From the NCBI RefSeq assembly GCF_002002865.1, contig NZ_CP019508.1:372001-436000 (forward strand): a DNA stretch of 64,000 bases, given 5' to 3'. Under the pieces are notes generated by a model, which worked only from the letters and a program-made list of their open reading frames with translations, was not told the origin of the DNA and did not search any database. This DNA is from Brevundimonas sp. LM2. Lineage in GTDB: Bacteria > Pseudomonadota > Alphaproteobacteria > Caulobacterales > Caulobacteraceae. The translations under genes and the position numbers were made by a program. Of the stretch, positions 34,147 through 42,352 are shown piece after piece (positions within the stretch are counted from its first letter, which is position 1; every line of letters begins with the position of its first letter).

Positions 34147-37121
34147 TCTACGCCGGCGAGGCCCATGCGGCCTTCCTGCCCGGCCGGTTCCGGCTGGGCG
34201 AGGCCGCCCATGAAGTCGCGCTCGTGCGCGACGACGCCGAAGACGGTGTTTCGTTCCGGCGGGGATTCTTCCTTGGCGACGGCACCGGCTGTGGCAAGGG
34301 CCGCCAGATCGCGGCCGTCGTCGCCGACAACATGAGCCAGGGCCGGGTCAGGGCGCTTTGGCTCTCCCGCAACGACGCTCTGCTGGAGGACGCCCGGCGC
34401 GACTGGAGCGCCATCGGCGGCGGCGCGCACGGCATCGTGCCGCTCTCGAGCTGGAAGCAGGGCGAAGCGATCCGTCTGGATCGCGGCGTCCTGTTCACCA
34501 CCTATGCGACCCTGCGCCAGCCGGCGCGCGGCGCCAGACAATCGCGGCTCGACCAGATCGTCGCGTGGCTCGGCGAGGATTTCGACGGCGTCATCGCCTT
34601 CGACGAGGCTCATGCCATGGCCAACGCCGCCGGGGGCGGCAAGGGCGCGCGGGGAACGAAGAAGGCCTCGCTGCAGGGCATGGCGGGGCTGGCGCTGCAG
34701 AACCGGCTGCCGAAGGCCAGGATCCTCTATGTCTCGGCCACGGGCGCGACCACGGCGGAGAACCTGGCCTACGCCGCCCGGCTGGGTCTCTGGGGCGGGC
34801 CGGAAGCGCCCTTTATGAGCCGCGCCGACTTCCTCGACGCCATGGACCGGGGCGGGGTCGCGGCCATGGAGCTGGTGGCGCGCGAGCTCAAGGCGCTGGG
34901 GCTGTATGTGGCGCGGTCGCTGTCGTTCGAGGGCGTCGAGTATGAGCCCTTGGTGCACCCCCTGACGCCGGACGACATCGACATCTGGGACGCCTGGGCG
35001 GACGCCTTCCAGCTGATCCACGCCAACCTGGCCGAGGCGCTCAAGGCCATCGGCCTCAGTGACGATGAGGGCAAGGCGAAGAGCGGTCAGGCCGCGTCGG
35101 CCGTCCATTCGGCGTTCGAGGGCGCCAAGCTGCGGTTCTTCGGACATCTCCTGGCCGGGCTAAAGGCGCCCAGCCTGATTGCGTCCATCCGGGATGACCT
35201 CGCTTCGGAGCGATCGGCCGTGGTCCAGATCGTCTCGACCAATGAGGCGGTGATGGAGCGTCGGCTGTCGTCTATCCCGCCCGAGGAGTGGAACAATCTC
35301 TCAATCGACCTGACCCCGCGCGAGTACGTCCTCGACTATCTGCGCGAGGCCTTCCCCGTCCATCTGATGGAGGCCATCGAGGACGCCGACGGAAACGTCA
35401 CCATGGTCCCGGTCATGGATGAGGGGCGGCCCGCCGTCAGCCAGGAGGCGCTCGTCCTGCGGGCGGCTCTGATCGAGAAGATGGCCTGTCTGCCCGCCGT
35501 ACCGGGCGTGCTCGACGCCCTGCTTGAGGCCTTCGGCACGGACGCGGTCGCCGAGATCACGGGCCGGTCGCGTCGGGTGGTGGTGCGCGACGGTCGCCGG
35601 GTCGTCGAACGGCGCGGAGCCTCGGCGGCGCGTGCTGAGACCGACGCCTTCATGTCCGGCCGGAATCGGGTGCTGATCTTCTCAGACGCCGGTGGCACGG
35701 GCCGCAGCTACCATGCCGATCTGTCGGCGGGGAACCGGCAACGGCGGGTCCACTATCTCGTCGAGCCCGGCTGGCGGGCCGACGCTGCCATCCAGGGGCT
35801 CGGCCGCTCCCACCGGACGCATCAGGCATCCGCGCCTCTGTTCCGGCCCGTCACCACCGACATCCAGGGCGAGAAGCGGTTCACCTCGACGATCGCGCGC
35901 CGGCTGGACTCCCTGGGCGCGCTTACGCGCGGCGAACGGCGCACCGCCGGAGCCGGCCTGTTCCGCGCCGAGGACAATCTGGAGAGCCCTTGGGCGCGCC
36001 GGGCCCTTCTGGTCTTCTATGGCGCGCTGGCCTTCGGGGAACTGGACTCGATGACGCTCGAGACCTTTGTGGCCAAGACGAGCTTGAAGCTGCTCGACGA
36101 CGACGGCGGGCTCAAACCCTCCGACGACCTGCCGCCGATCCATACCTTCCTGAACCGGCTTCTGGCGCTGCGCATCGCCGACCAGAACGCCTTGTTCGCG
36201 GACTTCGACCGCATCCTGTCCGGCATCCTCGATCGAGCCGCCGCCTCCGGTGAACTGGACCGCGGGCTGGAGGACATCGAGGCCGAGGAACTGGAGGTCA
36301 CGGATCAGGAAGTGATCCGGACCGATGTCTCGACCGGCGCCGAGACGGCTCTGGTGACCTTCTCGTTGAAGGTCCGGCGCGAGATCCTCGGTTCCGACGA
36401 CGCCCTGATCTGGGCCGAAGACGTCGCCCATCAACTGGTTATCAACGAGAAATCCGGCCGCGCGGCGATCGCCGAATTGGGTCTGACCACCTCGACGGAT
36501 GAGAACCGCCTGATCACCGCAGTGAGGCTCGTTCGGCCCGACGACCGCCAGACGATGGCCGAGAAGACGTTCGAGGAGTCGGCGTGGAAGCCCGCGGAGG
36601 TCTCGACCTGGCGGCGGGTCTGGGACCAAGAAGTCGCCGGGACCGACCCCTGGCGGACGCGCGAACTGACGCTTGCCACAGGATTGCTCTTGCCGATCTG
36701 GGGCCGCTTGCCGGCGCGGGGTTGCTCGGTTCGCCGGGTCCGGGCGCCGGACGGGCGGCGCTGGCTCGGACGAGTTCTGGACGGCGTCCAGGCCAGGGCG
36801 CTGAAGTCGAGTCTGGGCCTGACCGATGTCGGCGAGGTCTGGGCGGACGGCACGAGAACCGCCGCCACGATTCTGGACCGCAACATCCAGCTATCGCTTG
36901 AGGGTGGGCTGTGGCTGAAGCGGTCCCGCGTCATGGACCGCTGGCGCATAGAGATCGTCGGGGGGCGCACCGATCGGGACGCGCTCGTGGCCCTGGGATG
37001 TTTTGTCGAGATCATCGCCTTTACGCCGCGCGTCTTCGCGCCGGTGGATCAGCCGACCGTGTTGGAGGCGGTGCTGCGCCGCCATCCGGTTCAGACAGTC
37101 CTCGACGGGCAGGCAGCCTGA
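34047..37121 (+). CDS. C-terminal strawberry-notch helicase half of the split gene
   Basis: 1024 residues from ATG 34047, but the start has no ribosome site and the open frame extends upstream into the methyltransferase region, so it is probably not an independent gene. SNO helicase motifs: FFLGDGTGCGKGRQIAAVVADN (Walker A), GVIAFDEAHAMANA (DEAH), VLFTTYATLR, VLIFSDAGGTGRSYHADLS and RVHYLVEPGWRADAAIQGLGRSHRTHQ (motif VI-like). SNO helicases on phages, plasmids and integrative elements are fused to methyltransferases; function is unproven, defence or antirestriction is suspected. Confidence 0.85.
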   Translation: MASVAPPAPSYRPVLPPAVLNQGRISDAQTETVIYAGEAHAAFLPGRFRLGEAAHEVALVRDDAEDGVSFRRGFFLGDGTGCGKGRQIAAVVADNMSQGRVRALWLSRNDALLEDARRDWSAIGGGAHGIVPLSSWKQGEAIRLDRGVLFTTYATLRQPARGARQSRLDQIVAWLGEDFDGVIAFDEAHAMANAAGGGKGARGTKKASLQGMAGLALQNRLPKARILYVSATGATTAENLAYAARLGLWGGPEAPFMSRADFLDAMDRGGVAAMELVARELKALGLYVARSLSFEGVEYEPLVHPLTPDDIDIWDAWADAFQLIHANLAEALKAIGLSDDEGKAKSGQAASAVHSAFEGAKLRFFGHLLAGLKAPSLIASIRDDLASERSAVVQIVSTNEAVMERRLSSIPPEEWNNLSIDLTPREYVLDYLREAFPVHLMEAIEDADGNVTMVPVMDEGRPAVSQEALVLRAALIEKMACLPAVPGVLDALLEAFGTDAVAEITGRSRRVVVRDGRRVVERRGASAARAETDAFMSGRNRVLIFSDAGGTGRSYHADLSAGNRQRRVHYLVEPGWRADAAIQGLGRSHRTHQASAPLFRPVTTDIQGEKRFTSTIARRLDSLGALTRGERRTAGAGLFRAEDNLESPWARRALLVFYGALAFGELDSMTLETFVAKTSLKLLDDDGGLKPSDDLPPIHTFLNRLLALRIADQNALFADFDRILSGILDRAAASGELDRGLEDIEAEELEVTDQEVIRTDVSTGAETALVTFSLKVRREILGSDDALIWAEDVAHQLVINEKSGRAAIAELGLTTSTDENRLITAVRLVRPDDRQTMAEKTFEESAWKPAEVSTWRRVWDQEVAGTDPWRTRELTLATGLLLPIWGRLPARGCSVRRVRAPDGRRWLGRVLDGVQARALKSSLGLTDVGEVWADGTRTAATILDRNIQLSLEGGLWLKRSRVMDRWRIEIVGGRTDRDALVALGCFVEIIAFTPRVFAPVDQPTVLEAVLRRHPVQTVLDGQAA

Positions 37122-37126
37122 GCGGG

Positions 37127-37558
37127 TCAGGCCGGCGTCGCCTTCGGCGGCGACCGGGACGGGTTCAGAAGCGGGACGCCGCGACCCGTCACATCCTTGA
37201 TATTGGCGGTGACGAGCGTCAGACCGTGGACCAGCGCGGTCGCGGCCAGGGCGGTATCCTCCTCGTCGCCGTCGCGCTCGGCCAGCATCCGGCCCCAGAC
37301 GGCGGCGACGGCTTCGTCGATGGGCAGGATGCGGCCCGCATAGGCGGCGATGACCGCGTCCACGCCCTGTGTGATCGCCGTGGCGGCAGGATGGTTGGCG
37401 GCTGTCGCCCGCTCCGCTCCGTATCGCAACTCGCGGACGGTCATGGCGCTGATGCAGAGCTCGTGGTCATCGACCGACCGGAGCCATGCTAGGATGTTGG
37501 CGGACGGTTTGGGCTTGCTGCTCTGGCTGACGACGTTGGTGTCGAGCAGATAGATCAT
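37127..37558 (-). CDS. PIN-domain toxin (VapC/FitB-like)
   Basis: 143 residues. PIN active-site acids are seen: MIYLLDTNVVSQ (first Asp), TVRELRYGAE (Glu), and GDEEDTALAATALVHGLTLVTANIKDV (Asp pair and TxN). PIN toxins are Mg-dependent RNases that cut tRNA or rRNA. The start overlaps the stop of the upstream antitoxin-like gene (ATGA), so they form a toxin-antitoxin operon. Confidence 0.9.
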   Translation of the reverse strand: MIYLLDTNVVSQSSKPKPSANILAWLRSVDDHELCISAMTVRELRYGAERATAANHPAATAITQGVDAVIAAYAGRILPIDEAVAAVWGRMLAERDGDEEDTALAATALVHGLTLVTANIKDVTGRGVPLLNPSRSPPKATPA

Positions 37559-38163
37559 CCCCTCGGCCGCATGAACGGCTCGAGCCCGCCAAGGTCGGCG
37601 CCCTGCATCGCGCGCTTCGCCGACGTCGCGGGGTAAGGGCGACCGGATTTGGGATGGGCGCGCGCATAAGCGGTCGCCGCCTTGATCTTGGCGAGCGACA
37701 GCGACGGGTAGTCCTCGAGGATCTCCTCATCGGTGGCTCCGCCTGCCGAGAGCGCCGCCAGGCGATGGACCTCGATGTCGGTGCCTCTCACGACGGGAGC
37801 GCCGTGTTTGATCTCGATGGCACGATCCACAGCCTCTAGCGCCTTCAGGCGTTGCGCGACATTGGTCCGATGCCGTTTTAACTGGACGATGAGTGGCCCG
37901 ACAGAAACGCTGGCGGACTGCGCAGGCTCCTTGGCCACGGCGACGTAGAGGTCGTCGAGCGCGGAAGGCGTCAGGGTGTGGCGATAGGTGGCCACCATGT
38001 CGAGATAGACGAGGTCGGTCAGGCCGACGCATCGCACGGCGCGTCTGGCCGGACCTGAGGCCTCTGGCTTGAGCGGTCGCCGATTGACGTCGCGTTTGAT
38101 CGCGTCGAGCGGTTGACCAAGGACGAACGCCGCTTCGGGCAAAGTCCACTGGGGATCGGGCAT
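37555..38163 (-). CDS. DUF433-containing putative antitoxin of the PIN toxin
   Basis: 202 residues, long for an antitoxin. The N-terminus WTLPEAAFVLGQPLDAIKRDVNRRPL resembles a MerR-like/excisionase HTH; the C-terminal part has a DUF433 HTH: GAPVVRGTDIEVHRLAALSAGGATDEEILEDYPSLSLAKIKAATAYARAHP. AGGAGG 8 bases before ATG 38163 is a strong ribosome site. A palindrome in the promoter (38183-38198) is a likely autoregulatory operator. Confidence 0.8.
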   Translation of the reverse strand: MPDPQWTLPEAAFVLGQPLDAIKRDVNRRPLKPEASGPARRAVRCVGLTDLVYLDMVATYRHTLTPSALDDLYVAVAKEPAQSASVSVGPLIVQLKRHRTNVAQRLKALEAVDRAIEIKHGAPVVRGTDIEVHRLAALSAGGATDEEILEDYPSLSLAKIKAATAYARAHPKSGRPYPATSAKRAMQGADLGGLEPFMRPRG

Positions 38164-38182
38164 CGAAAAGGCCTCCTAATAT

Positions 38183-38198
38183 GATCCAATATAGGATC
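38183..38198. promoter_or_regulatory. Palindromic operator of the toxin-antitoxin operon
   Basis: GATCC-AATATA-GGATC dyad in an AT-rich segment (TAATATGATCCAATATAGGATC) 20 bases upstream of the antitoxin start. It overlaps a likely -10 region and would fit binding by the antitoxin's HTH. Confidence 0.55.
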
Positions 38199-38259
38199 GC
38201 ATTGTGGGTTCGGCAATGTCGATGAGGTCCAGGATCGCGTGCGTGACCGCCGCCGTCCA

Positions 38260-38343
38260 AAGGAGCGGAGGAAGGGAGTGTCCGGGCGAAGCGGGATTGG
38301 GGAGATCGGCTCCCCGACGGCTTCGGATATACAGGAGACTGAC
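38260..38343 (+). ncRNA. 5' leader of the first ssb gene with purine tract and hairpin
   Basis: AAGGAGCGGAGGAAGGGAGTG tract, then the hairpin GGGGAG-ATCGG-CTCCCC at 38299-38315, ending 28 bases before the ATG; the extra bases hold a separate CAGGAGACTGAC ribosome site. Loop sequence GATC is shared with the radC and gcrA leaders. Confidence 0.5.
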
Positions 38344-38700
38344 ATGCAAAACGTGATGTTCACCGGCCGATTGGCGGCCGACCCCCAGATCACCGACGAC
38401 TTCGGCAAGGCCGTGTTTCGCCTGCTCGAGAGCCGCGGCGTCGATAATGCCGGCAAGGATCGGCTGGTCGGCGTCAACTGCGTGAGCTGGTCGAAGGGCC
38501 TCAACGAGAAGGTCATCGCTCGGGGCCTCGGGCAGGGGTGTGAGGCCGTCGTCATCGGCGCCTTCATCGATACTGCCTACGCCGCCAAGAACGGGACCGA
38601 GCGGACGGCCAAGGAACTGGTCATCAACCGGCTCACCGTCCTCGACTGGGCCGAGGACCGCGACATCCAGGACAGCAGCGCCGACCGCGCCGCCGCCTGA
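38344..38700 (+). CDS. Short SSB-like OB-fold protein
   Basis: 118 residues. MQNVMFTGRLAADPQITDDFGKAVFRLLES is an SSB-type OB-fold start, with GVNCVSWSKGLNEKVIARGL and ELVINRLTVLDWAED completing the fold. It lacks the acidic DDIPF tail that recruits partner proteins, so it may bind DNA without engaging the host machinery. It lies 35 bases upstream of a second ssb gene whose ribosome site is nearly identical (CAGGAGACTGACxATG). Confidence 0.8.
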   Translation: MQNVMFTGRLAADPQITDDFGKAVFRLLESRGVDNAGKDRLVGVNCVSWSKGLNEKVIARGLGQGCEAVVIGAFIDTAYAAKNGTERTAKELVINRLTVLDWAEDRDIQDSSADRAAA

Positions 38701-38735
38701 TCCCTCATCAACATTCAATTGTCAGGAGACTGACC

Positions 38736-39164
38736 ATGCAAACCGTGATCATCGAAGGCTATCTGACGGCCAACCCGTCCGTCCTCGCCGCCCAAGGCAC
38801 TGGCAAGAAGCGCGCGAGCTTCCGCGTGCTCGAGACCACCCGCTTCCGCAAGGCCGACGGCACGCCCGGTGAACGGACCACCGGCTTCAACTGCATCTGC
38901 TTCAACGAGGCGACGGCCGAGAAATACATCGGCCCGTTCGCCCGCAAAGGCAGCCGCGTCGTGATCCAGGGTCATGTCGAGAACGACACCTGGACCGGCA
39001 AGGACGGTGTCGAACACTACGACATGCGGGTGATCGTCGCAGATATCCGCCTGAAGAACAGGCGCGAAGCTTCCGAGGGCGCCGCCGAGGACGAGGGCGG
39101 CTCCGGCCGCCAGGTCCAGGAGCCGGCCAGTGGCTACGACCTGAACGACGACATCCCGTTCTAG
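38736..39164 (+). CDS. ssb: Single-stranded DNA-binding protein
   Basis: 142 residues. OB-fold signature MQTVIIEGYLTANPSVLAAQGTGKKRASFRVLETTRF, then FNCICFNEATAEKYIGPFARKGSRVVIQGHVENDTW, and a C-terminal NDDIPF tail typical of SSB. It protects single-stranded DNA, for example during transfer or replication of the element. Follows the shorter SSB gene, probably in one transcript that ends at the terminator at 39181. Confidence 0.9.
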   Translation: MQTVIIEGYLTANPSVLAAQGTGKKRASFRVLETTRFRKADGTPGERTTGFNCICFNEATAEKYIGPFARKGSRVVIQGHVENDTWTGKDGVEHYDMRVIVADIRLKNRREASEGAAEDEGGSGRQVQEPASGYDLNDDIPF

Positions 39165-39180
39165 ACAGCGGGCGAATGAG

Positions 39181-39219
39181 AGCGGCCCGGCGCGCGAGCG
39201 TCGGGCCGCTTTTCGTTTT
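39181..39219 (+). terminator. Rho-independent terminator after ssb
   Basis: Stem AGCGGCCCG/CGGGCCGCT (39181-39189 with 39202-39210), followed by TTTCGTTTT. Ends the two-gene ssb transcript 16 bases past the stop. Confidence 0.8.
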
Positions 39220-39223
39220 GTGG

Positions 39224-39286
39224 CGGGAGGGAAAGGCAGGGCGGCGCGGGGTGAGCCGATCGGGCTCGTGAGCCTCGGAGCTTCCC
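39224..39286 (+). ncRNA. 5' leader of the gcrA-like gene with purine tract and 5/5 hairpin
   Basis: CGGGAGGGAAAGGCAGGGCGG tract, then hairpin GAGCC-GATCG-GGCTC at 39253-39267, ending 19 bases before the ATG. The stem and loop lengths and the GATC loop match the radC leader. Confidence 0.5.
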
Positions 39287-39751
39287 ATGACCGCCTCTGC
39301 CTGGACCGATGACCGCATCGGTCGTTTGACGACACTCTGGCTCGAGGGTCAGACCGCCGAGCAGATCGCCCGCGATCTCGCCAATGGCATCACGCGCAGC
39401 GCCGTGCTCGGCAAAGTTCATCGTATGGGTCTGTCGGCGGGCCGTTCCGGCCGCCCGCCCAAACGCCCCGAGGCCGGTCCGAAGCCATCCCGCCTCGCGC
39501 CGACCAGGTCCCTGGCGGACCGGCCGATCGACGCTCGCCCCGTCGTCGCGACTGAGCATGGCCTGGCTACAGTCCTCTCGGTGCGGCGCTGCCAGTGCCG
39601 TTGGCCTTTCGGTGAGCCTGGAGCCGCTGACTTCAGTCTGTGCGGTCAGCCGGTGACGCGCGGCGCCTTCTGTGCCTCACATGCCGCCGTCGCCTATCGG
39701 CCGGCGGCGGACACTCCCCGCGCCCTCGACCGGCTGGCGCTTCTCAACTGA
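39287..39751 (+). CDS. GcrA-family cell-cycle regulator paralogue
   Basis: 154 residues. The N-terminal HTH WTDDRIGRLTTLWLEGQTAEQIARDLANGITRSAVLGKVHRMGL is the GcrA signature; the C-terminal part has CQCRWPFGEP...FSLCGQPVTRGAFCASHAAVAYRP, the conserved Cys/His sigma-interacting module. GcrA works with the CcrM-methylated GANTC sites and sigma-70 in Caulobacterales. An extra copy on an integrative element could retarget host transcription. It has its own leader and terminator. Confidence 0.9.
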   Translation: MTASAWTDDRIGRLTTLWLEGQTAEQIARDLANGITRSAVLGKVHRMGLSAGRSGRPPKRPEAGPKPSRLAPTRSLADRPIDARPVVATEHGLATVLSVRRCQCRWPFGEPGAADFSLCGQPVTRGAFCASHAAVAYRPAADTPRALDRLALLN

Positions 39752-39789
39752 GATCCGTCACGCCCTTGCTGCACTCTGACGATCTGAAC

Positions 39790-39824
39790 GGCGGCCTCGA
39801 CGAGGCCGCCGTTTGTCTTTTGTC
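39790..39824 (+). terminator. Rho-independent terminator after the gcrA-like gene
   Basis: Perfect 10-bp stem GGCGGCCTCG-A-CGAGGCCGCC (39790-39810) followed by GTTTGTCTTTTGT. Lies 39 bases past the stop. Confidence 0.8.
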
Positions 39825-39877
39825 CGGGCCGCCAAATCGAGCGCTCGCTGTTCGGCCTCTGGCCGCACGAGATCCCG

Positions 39878-40084
39878 ATGGCAGCTCCGGCCGCTGAGTT
39901 GAAAGTCGCCCGTCAGATCCTTGGGTGGGATCCGCTGACGATCGCGCGCGCCTCGCGTCTCGCTGGAACGCCCGAGAAAATGGCGGCGCGTGTCATCGAC
40001 ATGGAAGCCGGCAAGCGTGACATCAGCGGTCCTGTTCAGGTGGCGATGGAGGCCTTCCTTGGCGGGTGGCGACCGACGGGCTGA
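39878..40084 (+). CDS. Small HTH-like hypothetical protein
   Basis: 68 residues. LKVARQILGWDPLTIARASRLAGTPEKMAARVIDMEAGKRDISGPVQVAMEAFL fits an XRE-like helix-turn-helix with an unusual spacing. Possibly a transcription regulator of the element. No firm family. No strong ribosome site is seen. Confidence 0.55.
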   Translation: MAAPAAELKVARQILGWDPLTIARASRLAGTPEKMAARVIDMEAGKRDISGPVQVAMEAFLGGWRPTG

Positions 40085-40173
40085 CAGATCAAAGGTCAGG
40101 GCAGCGCCGAACCCGTTCGCGTTGCTCACCCAGCAGGACATTGCGTCATCGGGTTGCCGGGTTAAGACGAGGA

Positions 40174-41079
40174 ATGCCTGCGGCGCCTTCACAATCAGAA
40201 ACTTGGCGTCACCATTATGTGCCGCAGTTCTATCTGAAGCGCTGGGCGGGGAGCGACCGGAAACTGTGGGAGTTCCAGCGTCCGCATAGGCAAGTGATCG
40301 CTCGCCCGAAATTTCCTGTCCAGACTGGCTACGTCGAGAACCTCTACTCCGTGCCCGCACTGCCTGATGATCGTCGCGACTACATCGAGACGGTCTTCTT
40401 TCGACGAGTCGATCAGGATGCCTCGGACGTCTTCGATCTTATGGAGCTCCCCGGTCCGGTTGTTCTGAACAAGCGCCACAATGACGGTCTGTCGAGGTTC
40501 GTCATGTCGCTGCTGCAACGGGACCCCATTCGCGTCGCCGAGCTTCAGGCATTGGCGCAGCGGACCTACACCGAGGTGATCTCCCAGAGCCGGGACCTTT
40601 ACGAGGAACGGCGTGGAGCGGACGATCCGTCATTCGATGAGTATCGGGCCGCCTTTGACGGGCCGTCTGCGCAGATACTGGGCGGGCATCTCATACCTAA
40701 GCTCAGCGACCTCCCCAAACTCGGGGCGCATTTGAACGGCATGAACCGTCGCCTCATCACCTTGGTTTCGCCCCGTCATCAGCTTTTGACCTGCGACCGG
40801 CCCTTGGTAACCTACAACGGCTTTGGCCGATCGGACGCCTATGTCGTGTTGCCTGTCGGGCCGAGCCGCCTGCTCGCCTGGACCAACTCGGCCGACTACA
40901 TGGACCTGCTTGAGGAGGCGTTCAGGGGATGCGCTGCGGTGCCCGCTCTCAACCGCAAATTCATCGCCCAAGCCGCGCGCTTCGTCTACGCCACCAGCGC
41001 CGGACCGTTAAGGTTCGTCACCAATCACTGGCCAGAGACGCCTTCCGATCCGTTTCCCGGTCTCGGAGAATTTCTCTGA
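40174..41079 (+). CDS. DUF4238 protein
   Basis: 301 residues. The N-terminal WRHHYVPQFYLKRWAGSDRKLWEF is the DUF4238 signature (HYVPxFYLxxF). Residues such as FVMSLLQRDP and LLTCDRPLVTYN in the second half are also typical. Function unknown; genes of this family often occur on mobile elements and near defence genes. Start 40174 is the Met before the motif. It looks like inserted cargo among backbone genes. Confidence 0.75.
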   Translation: MPAAPSQSETWRHHYVPQFYLKRWAGSDRKLWEFQRPHRQVIARPKFPVQTGYVENLYSVPALPDDRRDYIETVFFRRVDQDASDVFDLMELPGPVVLNKRHNDGLSRFVMSLLQRDPIRVAELQALAQRTYTEVISQSRDLYEERRGADDPSFDEYRAAFDGPSAQILGGHLIPKLSDLPKLGAHLNGMNRRLITLVSPRHQLLTCDRPLVTYNGFGRSDAYVVLPVGPSRLLAWTNSADYMDLLEEAFRGCAAVPALNRKFIAQAARFVYATSAGPLRFVTNHWPETPSDPFPGLGEFL

Positions 41080-41319
41080 ACAAGGCTTGCTGATCGAAAT
41101 CTGACCTTCGGTGGATTCCGGGAACGTCTTCCAGCTTGGCCACCCCGTCGGCGGCTCGCCGCCGACATTTCGACCGAAGATCGATGCCCGTTCGTCCGCA
41201 TCGGCGCGGCGGCGCCGAATGGTGTCGTCGTCGCGAAGGGCGACGACGACTTGCCCCCACACAACGCCCTCCGATTTTGTCACAGCACCCCGGAAGTCAA
41301 CGGCTTCGCCTTATTCCCT

Positions 41320-41434
41320 CCACGGAGGGCAAGCGGCCCTCCGCTCCGGTGACTGCCGGGGACCCCGCTGTGGCCAAAACCGGGGTCGTTGCGCATGGGG
41401 CGCTCGACATTTCTTCATCTCAAGGAATGATCAA
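41320..41434 (+). promoter_or_regulatory. Structured 5' leader of the DUF2493 gene
   Basis: Two hairpins in series: GGAGGGC-AAGCG-GCCCTCC (41324-41342) and GACCCCG/CGGGGTC (41361-41367 with 41381-41387, 13-base loop). AAGGAATGATCAA then leads to the ATG. The architecture differs from the purine-tract leaders elsewhere in the backbone. It may be a cis-regulatory RNA or an attenuator; identity unknown. Confidence 0.45.
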
Positions 41435-42352
41435 ATGACCCACTTCAACACTGCCTCCTCCGCCTTGGCCAACCTGTCCGCCTCTCTGGATGAGAGCGGT
41501 TCGCTTCCGACGGAAGACGCCCTGGTACAGCTCGGGCGCGCACTCATGACCGAGCTGATCGACGTCATCTCCGACACGGCGCTGGAGGATTTCCAGACCA
41601 TCCTGGGAGAGGCCCTGATCGGCGCCTTCCATTCGGCGGCAGGGCGGATCGAACGCGATGCGGACCGGGCGCGCGATGTGATGCGATCGCTCGACCGGGA
41701 CTTCGACGGATCGGAGGCTGCGGATGTCGAACTCCAGGAAGCCACGGCGAAGGCTCGAGCAGGCGATGCGGCGACGCAGGCCTGCGAACTGATCCGGGAT
41801 GCGGCGTCCGAAACCTGGACGGTCGCGACCGGCGAGGTCTGGACGGCCTGGCGAGGATCGCGGCGTGGTACACACCTGACGGCGGCGCAGCTCGAAGCCA
41901 AACAGGCGATCAAGGCGATCCGGCAGCGGAAGTCCGGAGAGGCCGACCCTGGCGGTCCGGTGATCGCCTTCCGGGGCGCGCCGACGGCCGACAGCGCGGA
42001 GGATGCGGGGCGGATCTTCGACGCGCTCAACTGGGCGAAGCAGGAATGGCCCGACATGGCTCTGGCGACGACCGGGGCGAAGGGCTCCGAGAAGCTCGCG
42101 ATCAAATGGGCCCAGCAGAAGGGGGTGAAGCTGATCCTCGCCCGCGCGGATTTCGACACCCACGGCAAGGCGGCTCCCTTCCGGGCGAACGACGAACTCA
42201 TCGCGCTCGAGCCGGAGGTTTGCCTGACCCTGGTTCATTCGGTGTCCGGGATGAGGGAGGAGCAACGGCCGTTCGGACCGGCGCTCAACCTCGGGCAGAA
42301 GGCGATGGAGAGCGGGCTCCGGCACCTCTCCATCAAGGCCCGGGCAGCTTGA
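41435..42352 (+). CDS. DUF2493 (SLOG-like) protein of the element backbone
   Basis: 305 residues. C-terminal DUF2493 domain: VIAFRGAPTADSAEDAGRIFDALNWAKQEWPDMALATTGAKGSEKLAIKWAQQKGVKLILARADF, a Rossmann-like fold related to SLOG nucleotide-binding proteins. The N-terminal 170 residues are helical. DUF2493 genes are standard on alphaproteobacterial integrative elements near the relaxase. Possible ligand is a nucleotide derivative. Start chosen at ATG 41435 with AAGGAA; upstream frame is leader sequence. Confidence 0.83.
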   Translation: MTHFNTASSALANLSASLDESGSLPTEDALVQLGRALMTELIDVISDTALEDFQTILGEALIGAFHSAAGRIERDADRARDVMRSLDRDFDGSEAADVELQEATAKARAGDAATQACELIRDAASETWTVATGEVWTAWRGSRRGTHLTAAQLEAKQAIKAIRQRKSGEADPGGPVIAFRGAPTADSAEDAGRIFDALNWAKQEWPDMALATTGAKGSEKLAIKWAQQKGVKLILARADFDTHGKAAPFRANDELIALEPEVCLTLVHSVSGMREEQRPFGPALNLGQKAMESGLRHLSIKARAA

